DNA of 64,000 nucleotides from Larix kaempferi (Eukaryota > Streptophyta > Pinopsida > Pinales > Pinaceae), in the NCBI GenBank assembly GCA_027924585.1, contig BSBM01000637.1, positions 248,001-312,000 of the forward strand. The letters run 5' to 3'. Numbering within the stretch: position 1 is the stretch's first letter; the number at the start of each line of letters is the position of its first letter. The notes below the pieces were generated by a model. It was given only the letters and a program-made list of their open reading frames with translations. It had not been told where the DNA came from and did not search any database. Below, piece after piece: positions 11,816 to 22,280 of this stretch. The position numbers and the translations under genes were made by a program.

Positions 11816-12720
11816 GAACGAAATTTCTTTAATATTTGTGAACCTGAGTTTAACATTTGATATTTGGGATATTAACTTCATCGGACCATTCCTAGTACCT
11901 AGACAATGGATAGGTGCTTGATATATAATCACTGTAGTAGAATATGTTACTAAATGGGTTGAAGCAGATCCAGTGGAAACATGAAAAAGTGAAGTTGCAG
12001 TGAAGTTTATATGAAAAAATTGTTACAAGGTTTGGATGTCTCATTACATTAATCAATGACAGGGGAACCCATTTTATCAATAAGACTATAGCAATATTAC
12101 TGAAAGAATTCATGGTCAACCACCGGAAGAGTACAACGTATCACCCCCAGTCGAATGATGCGACTAAACATTCAATAAAACACTTACAAAGGGGTTAACT
12201 AAAATTTGCAACATCGAAAATGAAGATTAGGATGAAAAAATCCTTGTTATATTGTGAGAATATAGGACATCATAAAAAATATTGACTGGTTATACACCAG
12301 TTAAACTAGTTTATGGACAAGAAGAAGTCGTACATGTGCACTTTAAACAACAAGTAATTATAATTGCATAAGTATTGCACCTATACACTGTACAAGCTAC
12401 GCAATATACAGTATTTGAGTTATACAAACTAGAAGAACATTTAGAAAAGTCACTATTCACCATCAAGAAGTTCAAAAACAACAGTATAAATCATGGCACA
12501 ATAGAAATATCAGAAATAAAGACATCTCAGTTGAAGACTTACCACTCCAATATGATAGAATAATTAAAGGAAAACCAATGAAGTTGGAAACTACATGGAT
12601 GGGTCCTTATATATATTCAAACAACTAAATCATAACAGATCAGTCTAACTAAAAACACTTCAAGGTAGAGTCTTCACAAAATTCATCAACGGAGCTCGAC
12701 TAAAGAGATCTTGTATATGA
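11816..12720 (+). pseudogene. Integrase core and C-terminus of gypsy I
   Basis: Right after copia V the frame reads FDIWGINFIGPFLVP and then YVTKWVEADPVET, the start of the integrase catalytic core with the first Asp position. Later blocks include TGYTPVKLVYGQE and, near the end, GRVFTKFINGARLK, which is the gypsy integrase tail. Stops and frameshifts are frequent. It would have joined the cDNA to the target, but is now inactive. Confidence 0.7.
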
Positions 12721-12862
12721 ATAGGCACCCTGTTGACTAGTGGCCATATCACCACTGGTCAACCATCATGCCTCCAGGTTTTCATTTAGTTAATTAGAAT
12801 AAGTAACTAATTCATTTAAAAATAGTTATATAACTTACCTAGCATATATTTCATATAAAAAG
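12721..12862. other. Downstream tail of gypsy I
   Basis: A short non-coding stretch runs up to the target duplication aaaag (12858-12862) of the following solo LTR. It may be the start of the 3' untranslated part of gypsy I. Confidence 0.4.
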
Positions 12863-14164
12863 TGTCACGTCCCCTCCCTTTATACTAGTGCAATGGAGAG
12901 GATCGTGATCCCAAACCGGGCATCTAGCCCCGTGTACTTATGAAATAAGCATGCAAGACATATGAGGACGCATAAGTATTTGTTTATACACAGCAGAAGT
13001 AATTTCAATTTCTCATTCATTTTACATTCAAGATATTCATCCATTAAACAATTGAAGGATAGCACAAGAGGATACTTATCTTAATGAAGTAGTCCCAAGA
13101 AACCAGCTACGCTTCTGCAACGTTCCACCCAACCGTAGGCCAATGGGATCTTTAATCTCTCAGCACCACTGCCACCCCCGAGCTGAGCATGATCTCCACA
13201 AGGAACTGGGGAACAACAGGGTCTCACATAACCATAGATACACCAGAATCAGCCATACCAACCCGCAGTTGGGTTTCTGAGGTTGCTAGGAGAGGGATGC
13301 ATATAACAGCAAAATTGTAAGTGCTGGCATGAGAAAAACGTTTCCACAGTGGAATGCCCGAGATGGGGTTTCTTGAGCTTCAGAAAAACGTGGGTAGACT
13401 CAAAACGAATTGGCAAACTGGGTAAATTCGACTGGGAGAGAAACCCATTCCAGAAAAACGCCCCAAGGGAAAAAACGACCTCTCCCTCAGCCCAAAATCA
13501 GGTCCCTCCTTTCCCAGCTACTACACAATACCAAAAACGAGTTCCTGGACATGGAAAAACGCAGGGTTATGGTGAAAAACGTGAGGATCAACTCCAGTAA
13601 GCTCCGTCTGCGTGAGAGGAAGAATGGCCATGGGTGAAGAATGGCTTTGGGCCAATTTCGTGGGGGTTTTCTTGCCCAACAAGCCCAAAACTCGATTTCC
13701 CAGGTTGCTGTCTTGCCCATACACGAAAATTGACAGCCATACCTCTCCCATCCCAAGGCATTAATTGCCTCAACCAATTCTTGGAAGAATTAAAAGATTG
13801 GGTGCATGAGACCAAATGGGTAGTTGAGAGTTCATGGGTTTCCTCAATGAAATGGCTTAACACCATGGCTCAAGGGTTTGGTTATTTCCCCCCCCTATTC
13901 CTTGTAAAGATCATGCCCCCATCTCTTTGTTGCATTGCGTAGCTGGTTGTGGGTATCTTTCATTAAATTCGTATTTACATGATGTCTTATTTACATTGTG
14001 CCCTTCTAGCACAAGAACCATAGGCATCTATCTCTTTGATTTTCGGTACATAAAATGCTAAATCAATGGTGGGGCCTTGGCCTTGAGCTCCTCACCATGA
14101 TTAAGTTACAATATTTACATCGTTTACGATTTAATGCAAAGGGGGTCAAAATGGGGACGTGACA
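12863..14164. repeat. Solo LTR with perfect 5-bp target duplication
   Basis: The segment starts TGTCACGTCCCC and ends GGGGACGTGACA, which are inverted-repeat ends of the TG...CA type. It is flanked by aaaag on both sides (12858-12862 and 14165-14169). No internal region is attached. Internal blocks such as GCAACGTTCCACCCAACCG recur in reverse complement in the solo LTR at 59765-61210, so both belong to one family in opposite orientations. Several overlapping reading frames inside it are chance frames. Confidence 0.9.
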
Positions 14165-14169
14165 AAAAG

Positions 14170-14839
14170 GAACTAATACATGGAACTTGGTAGGTGAGAA
14201 GCACTTCAACACACATGACAGTTGATTGGGATAAAGAAGTAGTGTGGAAAAAAAAAGCATGCAACATTTGAGTACTACTATAACATCACCTAACACTGAC
14301 ATGAAGAACCAAGAAGCCAAAAATAGGACGATTGATCCAACTAACATAAAAGGATAAGAAATACTGACAAAGATGACCCCATGCTGACTAAGAATTAGGA
14401 AACTAGTCAAGAATCCAAACATGGGCAAGACCATCATCAGGACTGTCGACGATCGAGTGAACTAAGACCGCAAAAAAAACTTCCAACACAAGTTTCATCG
14501 AGTGTGTAAAGTAGTTATCCTCCATCGAGATCAAAATTAATGCAATCACCTACATGCATTAAAATCTCATTGATTACCATGCCTATAAATACTCCAGTAC
14601 TAGAAGATTGCTAACAAAGCTTTTGCATTGAACTAGAGTGAGTGCATTCCATACCAAAAAATACAATCTTCCTGTCATATTTCTCAGTTTTCGATTACCA
14701 GTAACCAACAATGGAATCCAAGAAATCCATGACCAGGATGAAAGTAACATAAGAAAAGACCAGGTCATAACAAGAAGAAGCAACCATGACACCCCTTTAG
14801 GTCCAGTTCCACTAAATCAAGAAATCTAGAACTGAAGAA
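14170..14839. other. Non-coding stretch, possible gypsy LTR remnant
   Basis: There is no coding signal. A TATA-like CCTATAAATACTCC at about 14580 followed by a dense transcribed-type sequence is what a plant LTR promoter looks like, so this could be part of the 3' LTR of gypsy I. I could not find the matching 5' LTR. The stretch ends at the boundary of the copia I LTR. Confidence 0.35.
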
Positions 14840-15339
14840 TGTTAAGTTTAGCCTAATTTCACAAGCAATATCACTGAAAGAAACACAATCATAAGATAGA
14901 CAAATATTTACCCTGGGAAACCCTCATGGGGTAGAAAAACCAACAAAGCTTTCCTCAATATAGATAATCAACCAATACAAAGATGTAGTCCTCAACAAGA
15001 GCTCCTTCTCCTCCTATGCAGACCTCTCTCTCTCCTATGCGCCAATCACAAGTGAGTGAATGAATGGTATAAATGAGGAACACACCTCCTCTATTTACAC
15101 TTGTGTTCTAACTGAATTTTCACCCTAATGGGGCCGACCTCTCCTACGAGAGTCTAATAACCCCTAAACCGCTAACTCAGGGCCGACCTCACATGGGAAA
15201 TCTAATAACCCTAGTTACCACACTTTCTCGGAGGAATAAACATCTCCGGATATACAATAGGGTCACCACGGAGGAATGGAACATCTCCAGAATAATAAAG
15301 TACAAATATAATATTCTTAGAAGTTACAATATTTCAACA
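14840..15339 (-). repeat. 3' LTR of copia I
   Basis: It begins TGTTAAGTTTAGCC on the plus strand and ends ATTTCAACA. The minus strand next to it reads CTCGTTAGGGGGAG and then TGTTGAAATA, a polypurine tract followed by an LTR start. Blocks such as GGGCCGACCTC and CTAATAACCC are shared with the LTRs of copia II and copia IV, so the three families are related. The candidate left flank is aagaa (14835-14839); the partner flank is outside the window. Confidence 0.8.
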
Positions 15340-15353
15340 CTCCCCCTAACGAG
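15340..15353 (-). promoter_or_regulatory. Polypurine tract of copia I
   Basis: The minus strand reads CTCGTTAGGGGGAG directly before the 3' LTR. This is the usual site where plus-strand cDNA synthesis starts in LTR retrotransposons. Confidence 0.75.
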
Positions 15354-15597
15354 AAGGATATTATAACAACATCTGTAGGAGAAAGGAGTCATCGACTACA
15401 TGATACATGATACATCTATAAATCATTGGAAGCTTTCTTTATACATCATCATTAGTAACTTATTCAGTTACTGGAACATAATCAATACTGGAACATCAGC
15501 ATCGTCAGTATTGAGTCTTCATCTTCTACAACACTTGATCAACTACAACATCATCATCATCTGGATCACTCGATCAACAGCCTCATTGTCTGGATCT

Positions 15598-15917
15598 ACC
15601 GATCAACAACATCATCTGGATCCCCACGATCAACAACATCGTCATCTAGATCATCATGATCATCAGCATCGTCATCTAGATCATCACGATCAACAACATC
15701 GTCATCTAGACCAACACGATCAACATCATCGTCATCTAGACGATCACGATCAACAACATCGTCATCTAAACCATCACAATCAACATCATCGTCATCTAGA
15801 CCATCATGATCCATAGCATTGTCATATAGACCAACACGATCAACAACATCATCATCTAGACCATCATGATCAACATCATCGTCATCTAGACCAACATGAT
15901 CAACAACATCGTCATAG
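15598..15917. repeat. 30-bp tandem repeat array in copia I
   Basis: About eleven copies of a 30-bp unit of the form GATCAACAACATCGTCATCT plus ten more bases are arranged head to tail, with scattered substitutions. The unit is a multiple of three and contains few stop triplets, so both strands stay open and produce low-complexity His/Asp/Gln or Asp/Val frames. I regard these as by-products. The array lies between the pol end and the polypurine tract. Confidence 0.9.
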
Positions 15918-15939
15918 CAACATACTCTGCAATGCACAA

Positions 15940-16690
15940 GATCCTATTATAGAATGATCAATCCCTCTCACTTTAGGACATAGGTATAAGGATGATACAA
16001 TCCTGATCCACTTATAGGATGATCAATCCCTCTCAATTTAAGACATCTCTCATGTCTATGGACGATGCAATCCAGATCAACTTACAATATGATCAATCCT
16101 TTTCACTTTAAGACACCTCACCATGTCTAGGGATGATGCAATCCCGAATCAACTTACAGGATGATTAATCCTTATCACTTTAAGACATCTCACCATGTCT
16201 AGGAACGATGCAATCCCAAATCAACTTATAGGATGATTAATCCTTATCACTTTAAGACACCTCACCATGTCTAGGGATGATGCAATCCTGAATCAACTTA
16301 CAGGATGATTAATCCTTATCACTTTAAGACACCTCACCATGTCTAGGGACGATGCAATCCTGAATCAACTTACAAGATGATTAGTCCTTATCACTTTAGG
16401 ACATGAGTCCAAGGATGATGAAATCCTGATCCACTTACGGGATGATCAATCCCTATCACTTTAGGACATAAGTCCAAGGATGATGCAATCTTGATCTACT
16501 TACGGGATGATCAATCCCTATCACTTTAGGACATAAGTCCAAGGATGATGCAATCCTGATCTACTTACGGGATGATCAATCCCTATCACTTTAGGACATA
16601 ATTCCAAGGATGATGCAATCTTGATCTACTTATGGGATGATCAATCCCTATCACTTTAGGACATAATTCTAGGGATGATGCAAAACCAAT
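15940..16690. repeat. About 65-bp tandem repeat array in copia I
   Basis: Roughly eleven copies of a unit containing GATGATGCAATCCTGAT and CAATCCCTATCACTTTAGG follow each other. The right-hand copies are spaced exactly 65 bp (for example 16479 and 16544); left-hand copies are a few bases longer and contain CACCTCACCATGTCTAGG. Confidence 0.85.
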
Positions 16691-16827
16691 AGTCCTCTCA
16701 GACAAAGTCTAAGTACCACTACATCAACCTCATCGTCAGAACAGGTAACCTCATCATCAACCTCATCATTGGAACAGTAACCTCATCATCGATATATGTA
16801 TCCTCATCATTGATACAAGTATCCATA
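16691..16827. repeat. Short CTCATCATC-rich degenerate repeats
   Basis: Loosely repeated CCTCATCATCGATA and CAGGTAACC motifs continue towards the pol end. No other feature is seen. Confidence 0.6.
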
Positions 16828-17244
16828 TTATCGATACAGTATTCTCATCAATACAGGTATCCTCATTATTGACCTTACCATCAATATAGGAAATCTCATC
16901 ATCGATACAGGTATCCACATCAATACTAGTATCCAAATATCATCATCGACCATATCACTCCCCCTTTCGAGGAGGGTCCTTCTAAACAAAACCAAGTTTG
17001 TCTCAAACTTTACTCGAGACAGAGGTTTGGTCAATATATCAGCAACTTGTTTGTGAGTGCCCACATCCTCGAGCTTGATAGCTCCTTTATGCACCATATC
17101 CCGTATATAGAAATATCGGATCTCTATGTGATTTGACTTATCATGGAATAATAGATTCTTTGTCATCTTGATACAACTCTGGTTGTCACACGGGATCATA
17201 GTGGGGTCCATCTCTAAGTCAAACAATCATGATAACAACTTCCG
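16828..17244 (-). pseudogene. RNase H C-terminal part of copia I pol
   Basis: The minus frame reads DNQSCIKMTKNLLFHDKSNH, then IEIRYFYIRDMVHKGAI and QVADILTKPLSRVKFE. This is the end of Ty1/copia RNase H with its catalytic DNQS and the HIEIRYHFIRD-type block. The gene continues at 30106, on the other side of copia II; at the junction the target bases ttccg (17240-17244) are duplicated. The tail after FETNLV extends in a low-complexity Met/Ile/Pro stretch to a stop at 16828. Confidence 0.8.
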
Positions 17245-17849
17245 TGTTAGTTTTTCAGAAATTTCAATCTGATCTAGGATCTTAACTGAGAGAATAACAT
17301 GTATAGCATATCTACAACATATCTACAACATATCAATCATGGACACAATAATGCAAGCACACAAGAGACATAGAGTTTCACCGGGGAAAACCAAGAAGGT
17401 GAAAAAACCCACAACTTCCTCAGAGATAGATAGAACAATGATACAACCCAAGCATAAGAGATAGTATTCTCCTAGCAATAGCTTCTCCTCCTCCACTAGT
17501 GTGCCACTCTCCAATGAGTGTGTGAGAGAGAAAATAGAATGATCAAATAGAGTGCCTCCCACACTCTATTTACTTGACTTGCCTAATAACCTTTACTAGG
17601 TCGGCCTTAACTTAACCACATAACATAATGTTGATAGGGCCGACCCCCAATAGGGTGGTCTAATAACCCTTTGACCCACATGACTTATACAGGGCCGACC
17701 CCATCAAGGTGGTCTAATAACCCATCAAGTATAAGTTATGACACTTACAATATAAATGACGACACTTCCATATAGAGGAATAATACCATCTCTATAGGAG
17801 TACAATATGCATATGTGAAATACATTTCAAAGTTACAAATACATCAACA
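17245..17849 (-). repeat. 3' LTR of copia II
   Basis: It begins TGTTAGTTTTTCAG and ends ACATCAACA, followed by the purine tract CTCGTTAAGAGGGAG on the minus strand. Compared with the 5' LTR it carries an extra copy of ATCTACAACAT and a shorter TATA region (CTATTTACTTGAC in place of CTATTTATACATGAC). Confidence 0.9.
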
Positions 17850-18040
17850 CTCCCTCTTAACGAGAAAGGTATTTCTCAACACAGATCTACTAGCACAAGT
17901 CTTCTTCTCTGGATCATCGTCATCGAATCATTCTCATCGTCACTGCTGCTGCTATCTCAATCAATCTCCAATCTACTCGTCATAGGAAGTTCTACAAAGC
18001 CAGTCCTTTTTCATACTGGATGTAGGCCTGCCACTTGCAG
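17850..18040. other. Polypurine tract and start of the 3' non-coding part of copia II
   Basis: The minus-strand polypurine tract occupies about 17850-17864. The remainder has no coding signal and contains CATCGTCATCG-type simple sequence. Confidence 0.6.
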
Positions 18041-18565
18041 GTCTTCATCATCTACAGAGCCAACCCTTTTTCATGCTGGATGTATCACAGAGCCAGCCCT
18101 TTTTCATGCTGGATGTATCACAGAGCCAGCCCTTTTTCATGCTGGATGTGACCTAGAACAAATCTAGGATTTCCACCACAGAGCCAGTCCTTTTTCATAC
18201 TGGATGGGACCTTGAACAAATCTAGGATTTCTGCCACAGAGCCAGTCCTTTTTCATACTGCATGGGACCTAGAACAAATCTAGGATTTTCACCACAGAGC
18301 CAGTCCTTTTTCATATTGGATGGGACCTAGAACAAATCTAGGATTTCCGCCACAGAGCCAGTCCTTTTTCTTACTAGATGGGACCTAGAAAAAATCTAGG
18401 ATTTCCGCCATAGAGCCAGTCCTTTTTCATACTGGATGGGACCTAGAACAAATCTAGGATTTCCACCACAGAGCCAGTCCTTTTTCATACTGGATGGGAC
18501 CTAGAACAAATCTAGGATTTCTGCCATAGAGCCAGTCCTTTTTCATACTGGATGGGACCTAGAAT
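18041..18565. repeat. About 58-bp tandem repeat array in copia II
   Basis: About nine copies of a unit with GAGCCAGTCCTTTTTCATAC and GGGACCTAGAACAAATCTAG are arranged head to tail; the complete copies are spaced 58-59 bp. The first two or three copies lack the GACCTAG half. Each complete unit contains the inverted repeat CCTAG...CTAGG. The array lies between pol and the polypurine tract. Confidence 0.9.
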
Positions 18566-19270
18566 GCATCTAGGATTTTCCACCACACAACCTCGAAAGA
18601 GAATCCCAGGACTTATTACGGGCACATAGCCCAACCTATCGGATCTCCCAGGACTACATTACGATTGATCATGGAAAAACCTCAAAAGAGCATCCAGGAC
18701 TTATTACGGGCACACAGCCCAACCTGTTGGATCTCCCAGGACTACATTACATGCCATAGGACAAAACCTGTCCACGGCCACAGAGCATCAACCTGATACT
18801 CATCACACATCATCCTGATGTACATCATCACATGATCATCTTGATCATCATCATAGCATCATCTTGATGCATATCATTTGGAGGAACATCTTGAAGCTCG
18901 TCATCCATGATCATCCTGATCATACAATGTATCCACCTGATACATATCATTTGGAGCAACATCTTGAAGCTCGTTATCCATGATCATCCTGATCATACAA
19001 TGTATCCACCTAATACATATCATGCATTTACCTGATGCATATCATGCATCTACCTGATGCATATCACATACATGAACCACCTGATCATATCAAGCATATA
19101 ACATGATGCACATACATATACATAATCCAACTGATCATACAAAGCATCCAACTGATGCATATACAAAGTAGTAACTGGAGCATCGTCCTGATGCTCATCA
19201 CACAGTGCTTACATCGACAACCATGGGAAGGATCCTCCTCTCGCCATGCTTGGAATCGCTCCTGCAAATG
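18566..19270. repeat. Further repeats downstream of copia II pol
   Basis: Two longer units with AAACCTC[G/A]AAAGAGAATCC-type sequence and ACTTATTACGGGCACA (18585-18750) are followed by many copies of CATCCTGATCAT, GATGCATATCAT and TGATCATCC in varied order to about 19150. The same motif classes occur downstream of the RNase H of copia IV (52920-54010). Confidence 0.75.
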
Positions 19271-19276
19271 TGTCCA

Positions 19277-19696
19277 TCACTTCTTCCATGAAGTGTCATC
19301 AATCTGGAGAACACCAAGCCTCCCTCTGAAGTACTCAAACTTCACTCGGGATATTGGTTTCATCAACACATATGCAACCTGCTCATCCGTCGCAACATAC
19401 CAGAGCTTCACTGCTCCTCTATGCACCATATCCCTGATATAGTGATATTTGATCTCAATGTGCTTCGACATGTCGTGGAACACCGGGTTCTCAGACAGCT
19501 TCACACAACTCTGGTTGTCACAATAGATACCAGTAGCATCCAACGGGAGATCAAATAACTCAGACAGTAGTTTCCTTAGCCATACTGCCTCACAACTAGC
19601 CGAACAAACTGCAACATACTCTGCTTTGGCTGTACTCAGTGCTACGCAGGACTGCTTCCTGCTAAACCAAGAGATCACACCTGATCCCATACTGAA
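19277..19696 (-). pseudogene. RNase H of copia II
   Basis: The minus product contains GSGVISWFSRKQSCVALSTA, then KAEYVAVCSASCEAVWLRKL and YCDNQSCVKLSENPVFHDMS, ending with a short tail after VKFEYFRGRLGVLQI. These are the Ty1/copia RNase H motifs, with Asp and Glu of the catalytic centre (AKAEY, CDNQS) kept. A single TGA at 19697-19699 separates it from RT in the same frame; related elements have a Cys codon there. ADVLTKPL has become AYVLMKPI. Confidence 0.85.
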
Positions 19697-20539
19697 TCAG
19701 CACCCAGAAGTGCTCTTCCTATCTGTAGCACTGCCATCCCAATCCAAATCAACATAACCCTCCAGGTTAAACTTTTGATTCGCATCATACTTGAGCTCAT
19801 AATCAATTGTACCCTTCAAGTACCTCAGAATATGATTTACAATAACCAGGTGAACACCTCTGGGATCTGTTAGGAACTGGCTCAATGTGTTCACCACAAA
19901 GAAAATATTTGGTCTCGTGTTTGTCAGGTACATCAAGGACCCAATCATCTGACGATACACAGTGACATCAACCGGATTAGATGAAGCATCACACAAAAAC
20001 TTCAGGTTTGATGCCATAGGTGTGGCCATGGCCTTGCAATCCATCATCCCGAACCTCTTCAGGATCTCTACTGCATACTTCCCTTGTCCAAGGAAGATTC
20101 CATCTGCACTCTGCCACACCTCCATGCCTAGAAAATAATGCATCATCCCCAAGTCCTTCATCTTGAACTCGACAACAATCTTCCTCTTGGTATCAACAAT
20201 CAGTCTATCCTCACCCGTAAAAAACAGGTCATCCAAATACAAGAGTAGAATCACAGGATTTCCTTCCTCAACCTTGTAGTAAAGGTTAGAATCTACTTTA
20301 ATTTTGGTAAAGCCCAAACTGGATAGAAAACTGTCCATCCTACCATACCAAGTCATAGGAGCTTGCTTCAAGCCATACAAGGATTTCTTCAGTTTGCACA
20401 AATGAGTCCCTCTATCATGTGTCTCAAACTCGAGTGGCTGCTCCACATACACTTCCTCCTCAACTACACCATTCAAGAAAGCTGTCTTGACATCCATTTG
20501 GTGTATCTTCCATTTCATCACTACATCCAGGGCAAGTAC
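19697..20539 (-). pseudogene. Reverse transcriptase of copia II, main part
   Basis: The product includes [53 protein letters not shown] and MKDLGMMHYFLGMEVW, which are the copia RT motifs in order, with the catalytic pair in the form YLDD. It is cut at its N-terminal side by copia III; the target bases agtac (20535-20539) are repeated at 26490-26494. The first codons of the open frame (20540-20599) belong to the copia III LTR and are not part of the protein. Confidence 0.85.
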
Positions 20540-21115
20540 TGTTTGGATATCCACATCATCTTTTTCAGGATCTTGCATGCAATTAGGGTTTGCATTCAAA
20601 TTCTAGGGTTTGCATGCACTTTACATGCATTCAGTTACACTCAGTTAGCTCCGATTCTCCCTGATTTGAGGCTACTTTCACTCTCGACTGACTGTTTCAC
20701 TTCCGTTGGACCTCCAGTTTGACTAGATGACTTTTTCTGACTTCAGTTAGCCTCCCATGCGCCCTCCACTGATCCTCCTTCCCTTAATCAGTGCTAAACA
20801 CTTCAGTTACACTTGTTACACTTAGTTAGACTCAGATTGACACCTGGATGACTGGTTCTTGTGCATTGATGACCACCACCGATTGATGATGAGGACTCCT
20901 AGTTGGAGTCAAGCTACTCCATTCAGTGATTCGAATGACCTCCTTAGGCAATTCGAATTGCTCAGTCATTGTTACTGTATTCTATTGTAATTATTCACCC
21001 TCATTGGGATATTGAGCACTGATGCATGTTTTGCACAGTTTTACACCATATTTTCTATGTTCATCTGTTGTGATTGATTTACTTGGTCATTAGATCTGCT
21101 GTGACTAATTTTACA
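20540..21115 (+). repeat. 5' LTR of copia III, internally deleted
   Basis: It begins TGTTTGGATATCCACATC and ends ACTAATTTTACA. Against the 3' LTR it lacks about 160 bp after the TGCATGCACTTTACATGCA block. The region near its start repeats AGGGTTTGCAT and TGCATGCA. Confidence 0.9.
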
Positions 21116-21127
21116 TGGTATCAGAGC
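21116..21127 (+). promoter_or_regulatory. Primer binding site of copia III
   Basis: TGGTATCAGAGC starts directly after the LTR. It is complementary to the 3' end of initiator-Met tRNA, the usual primer of plant copia elements. Confidence 0.9.
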
Positions 21128-21497
21128 CATTGCAGGGACAAGGTCTCTTTTCTACAAGTGTTTCTACAAGAAGATTTGAGTGAATTGCTCAAAAATTGCA
21201 AAAAGTTTTGGCATGAAAGATCTCAAGGGCATTCGCTCCTGTGCATGCAAAGCTTGAAAATACATCCAATATCACTCCAGAAGCTTGAGTTTCCACATAA
21301 TTCCTGGATCTGATACATTGGACCCATTCAACATTGTTTGATCTCCAATCCCAGGTGTGATGTAACTCTAAAAGGGTGGATTGTTCGACCTCATTGTTCT
21401 TGGTTTATTGTGATTTGCAGGTTATTGTCTCCATCATTTGCATTCGCTACTCTGCCCTTGCAAGCTTCTCTACATCAGTGTGCACTCACTCCTAGAA

Positions 21498-22280
21498 ATG
21501 GAATACTATTCTTCAAAGCCTATCCTCACCCCATTCAATTATTTTGATTGGAAAGCTGATATGGAGATCATATTACGTTCAAAAGGTTACTACCGAGTCA
21601 CTCTTGGTTTTGAATTGGAGCCAAACAACTTGTCAGATAGAACCAAACACTACAACAAGCTTGATGAAGCTTATGGTCTTCTTTGTCTCTCCATCTCCAA
21701 ATATCTTCACTTCCATCTCAGCGGATTGAAGACTCCAAAAGCTATATGGGAGCAACTTGAAACACTATTTGGCAAGCAGGACGAGCTTAGGGATTTTCAA
21801 TTAGAGAATGAATTGATTGTCCTTAGTCCTGAGAATTTCGAGACCATTAATGAATTCTTCACAAAATTCAAGAACTTGAACTTGCAGTTGAAGAACAGTG
21901 GAGTTATCAAAGAGGATAAACAATTGATCCTCTCCATTCTCAGCAAGCTTGGTAAAGATTATTCGGTATTTGTCTCTACTTTCAATTTCGGTCGGCTAAC
22001 TACCCCGAATTGGAAGATGCCTACCTTGAATGCCTTCATTGAGTCCGTCACAAAAGAGCATGACAAGTTGATTCAAATGGGGTCCATAAGCTCCAAATAT
22101 TCAGCCCTATATGTTCAAGGACCCAAGATCTCGAATGGTAAAGGAAAGCAAAAGAAGGAGAAGCCCAAATTCGAGCCTCACAAGCAAAGAGAGAAAGGCA
22201 AACAAACGGATGCACCGTCCAATTCGAAGTTCAAGCAAAAGGGAAAAGAAGGTAACCAAAAATCTAAATGTACTTATTGA
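21498..22280 (+). pseudogene. gag of copia III, ending in a broken zinc knuckle
   Basis: From the ATG at 21498 the product reads MEYYSSKPILTPFNYFDWKA, with the N-Y-F-x-W-K type start of copia gag, followed by LKTPKAIWEQLETLFGKQ and a Lys-rich linker. The knuckle would be C-T-Y-C-N-R-G-F-H-P-E-S-S-C. The codon of its second Cys is TGA (22278-22280), so translation stops inside the knuckle. The frame then continues unchanged into the protease. The start was chosen because upstream codons are leader without homology. Confidence 0.85.

Larger units (their letters stand above)
2780..12720 (+). mobile_element. Gypsy I: decayed Ty3/gypsy element, interrupted twice
   Basis: The domains read left to right as gag, CCHC knuckles, aspartic protease, reverse transcriptase, RNase H, integrase zinc domain and integrase core, which is the Ty3/gypsy order. 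Every domain is broken by stops. A copia-type solo LTR (4314-5063) and the complete element copia V (8987-11815) have landed inside it. The pol frame ends near 12700 with the usual gypsy tail (GRVF, then NGARLK). No LTRs of its own were found, so the given ends are those of recognisable coding remains. It is probably the oldest layer of the window. Confidence 0.75.

Noticed and set aside
13349-13942. Several overlapping open frames on both strands
   Set aside because: They all lie inside the solo LTR 12863-14164, overlap each other in different frames and have no domain.
15400-15937. His/Asp/Gln-rich frame on plus and Asp/Val-rich frame on minus
   Set aside because: Both are by-products of a 30-bp tandem repeat whose period is a multiple of three.
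20363-20722. Plus-strand frame spanning copia II RT and the copia III LTR
   Set aside because: It crosses an insertion junction and is antisense to RT, so it is a chance frame.
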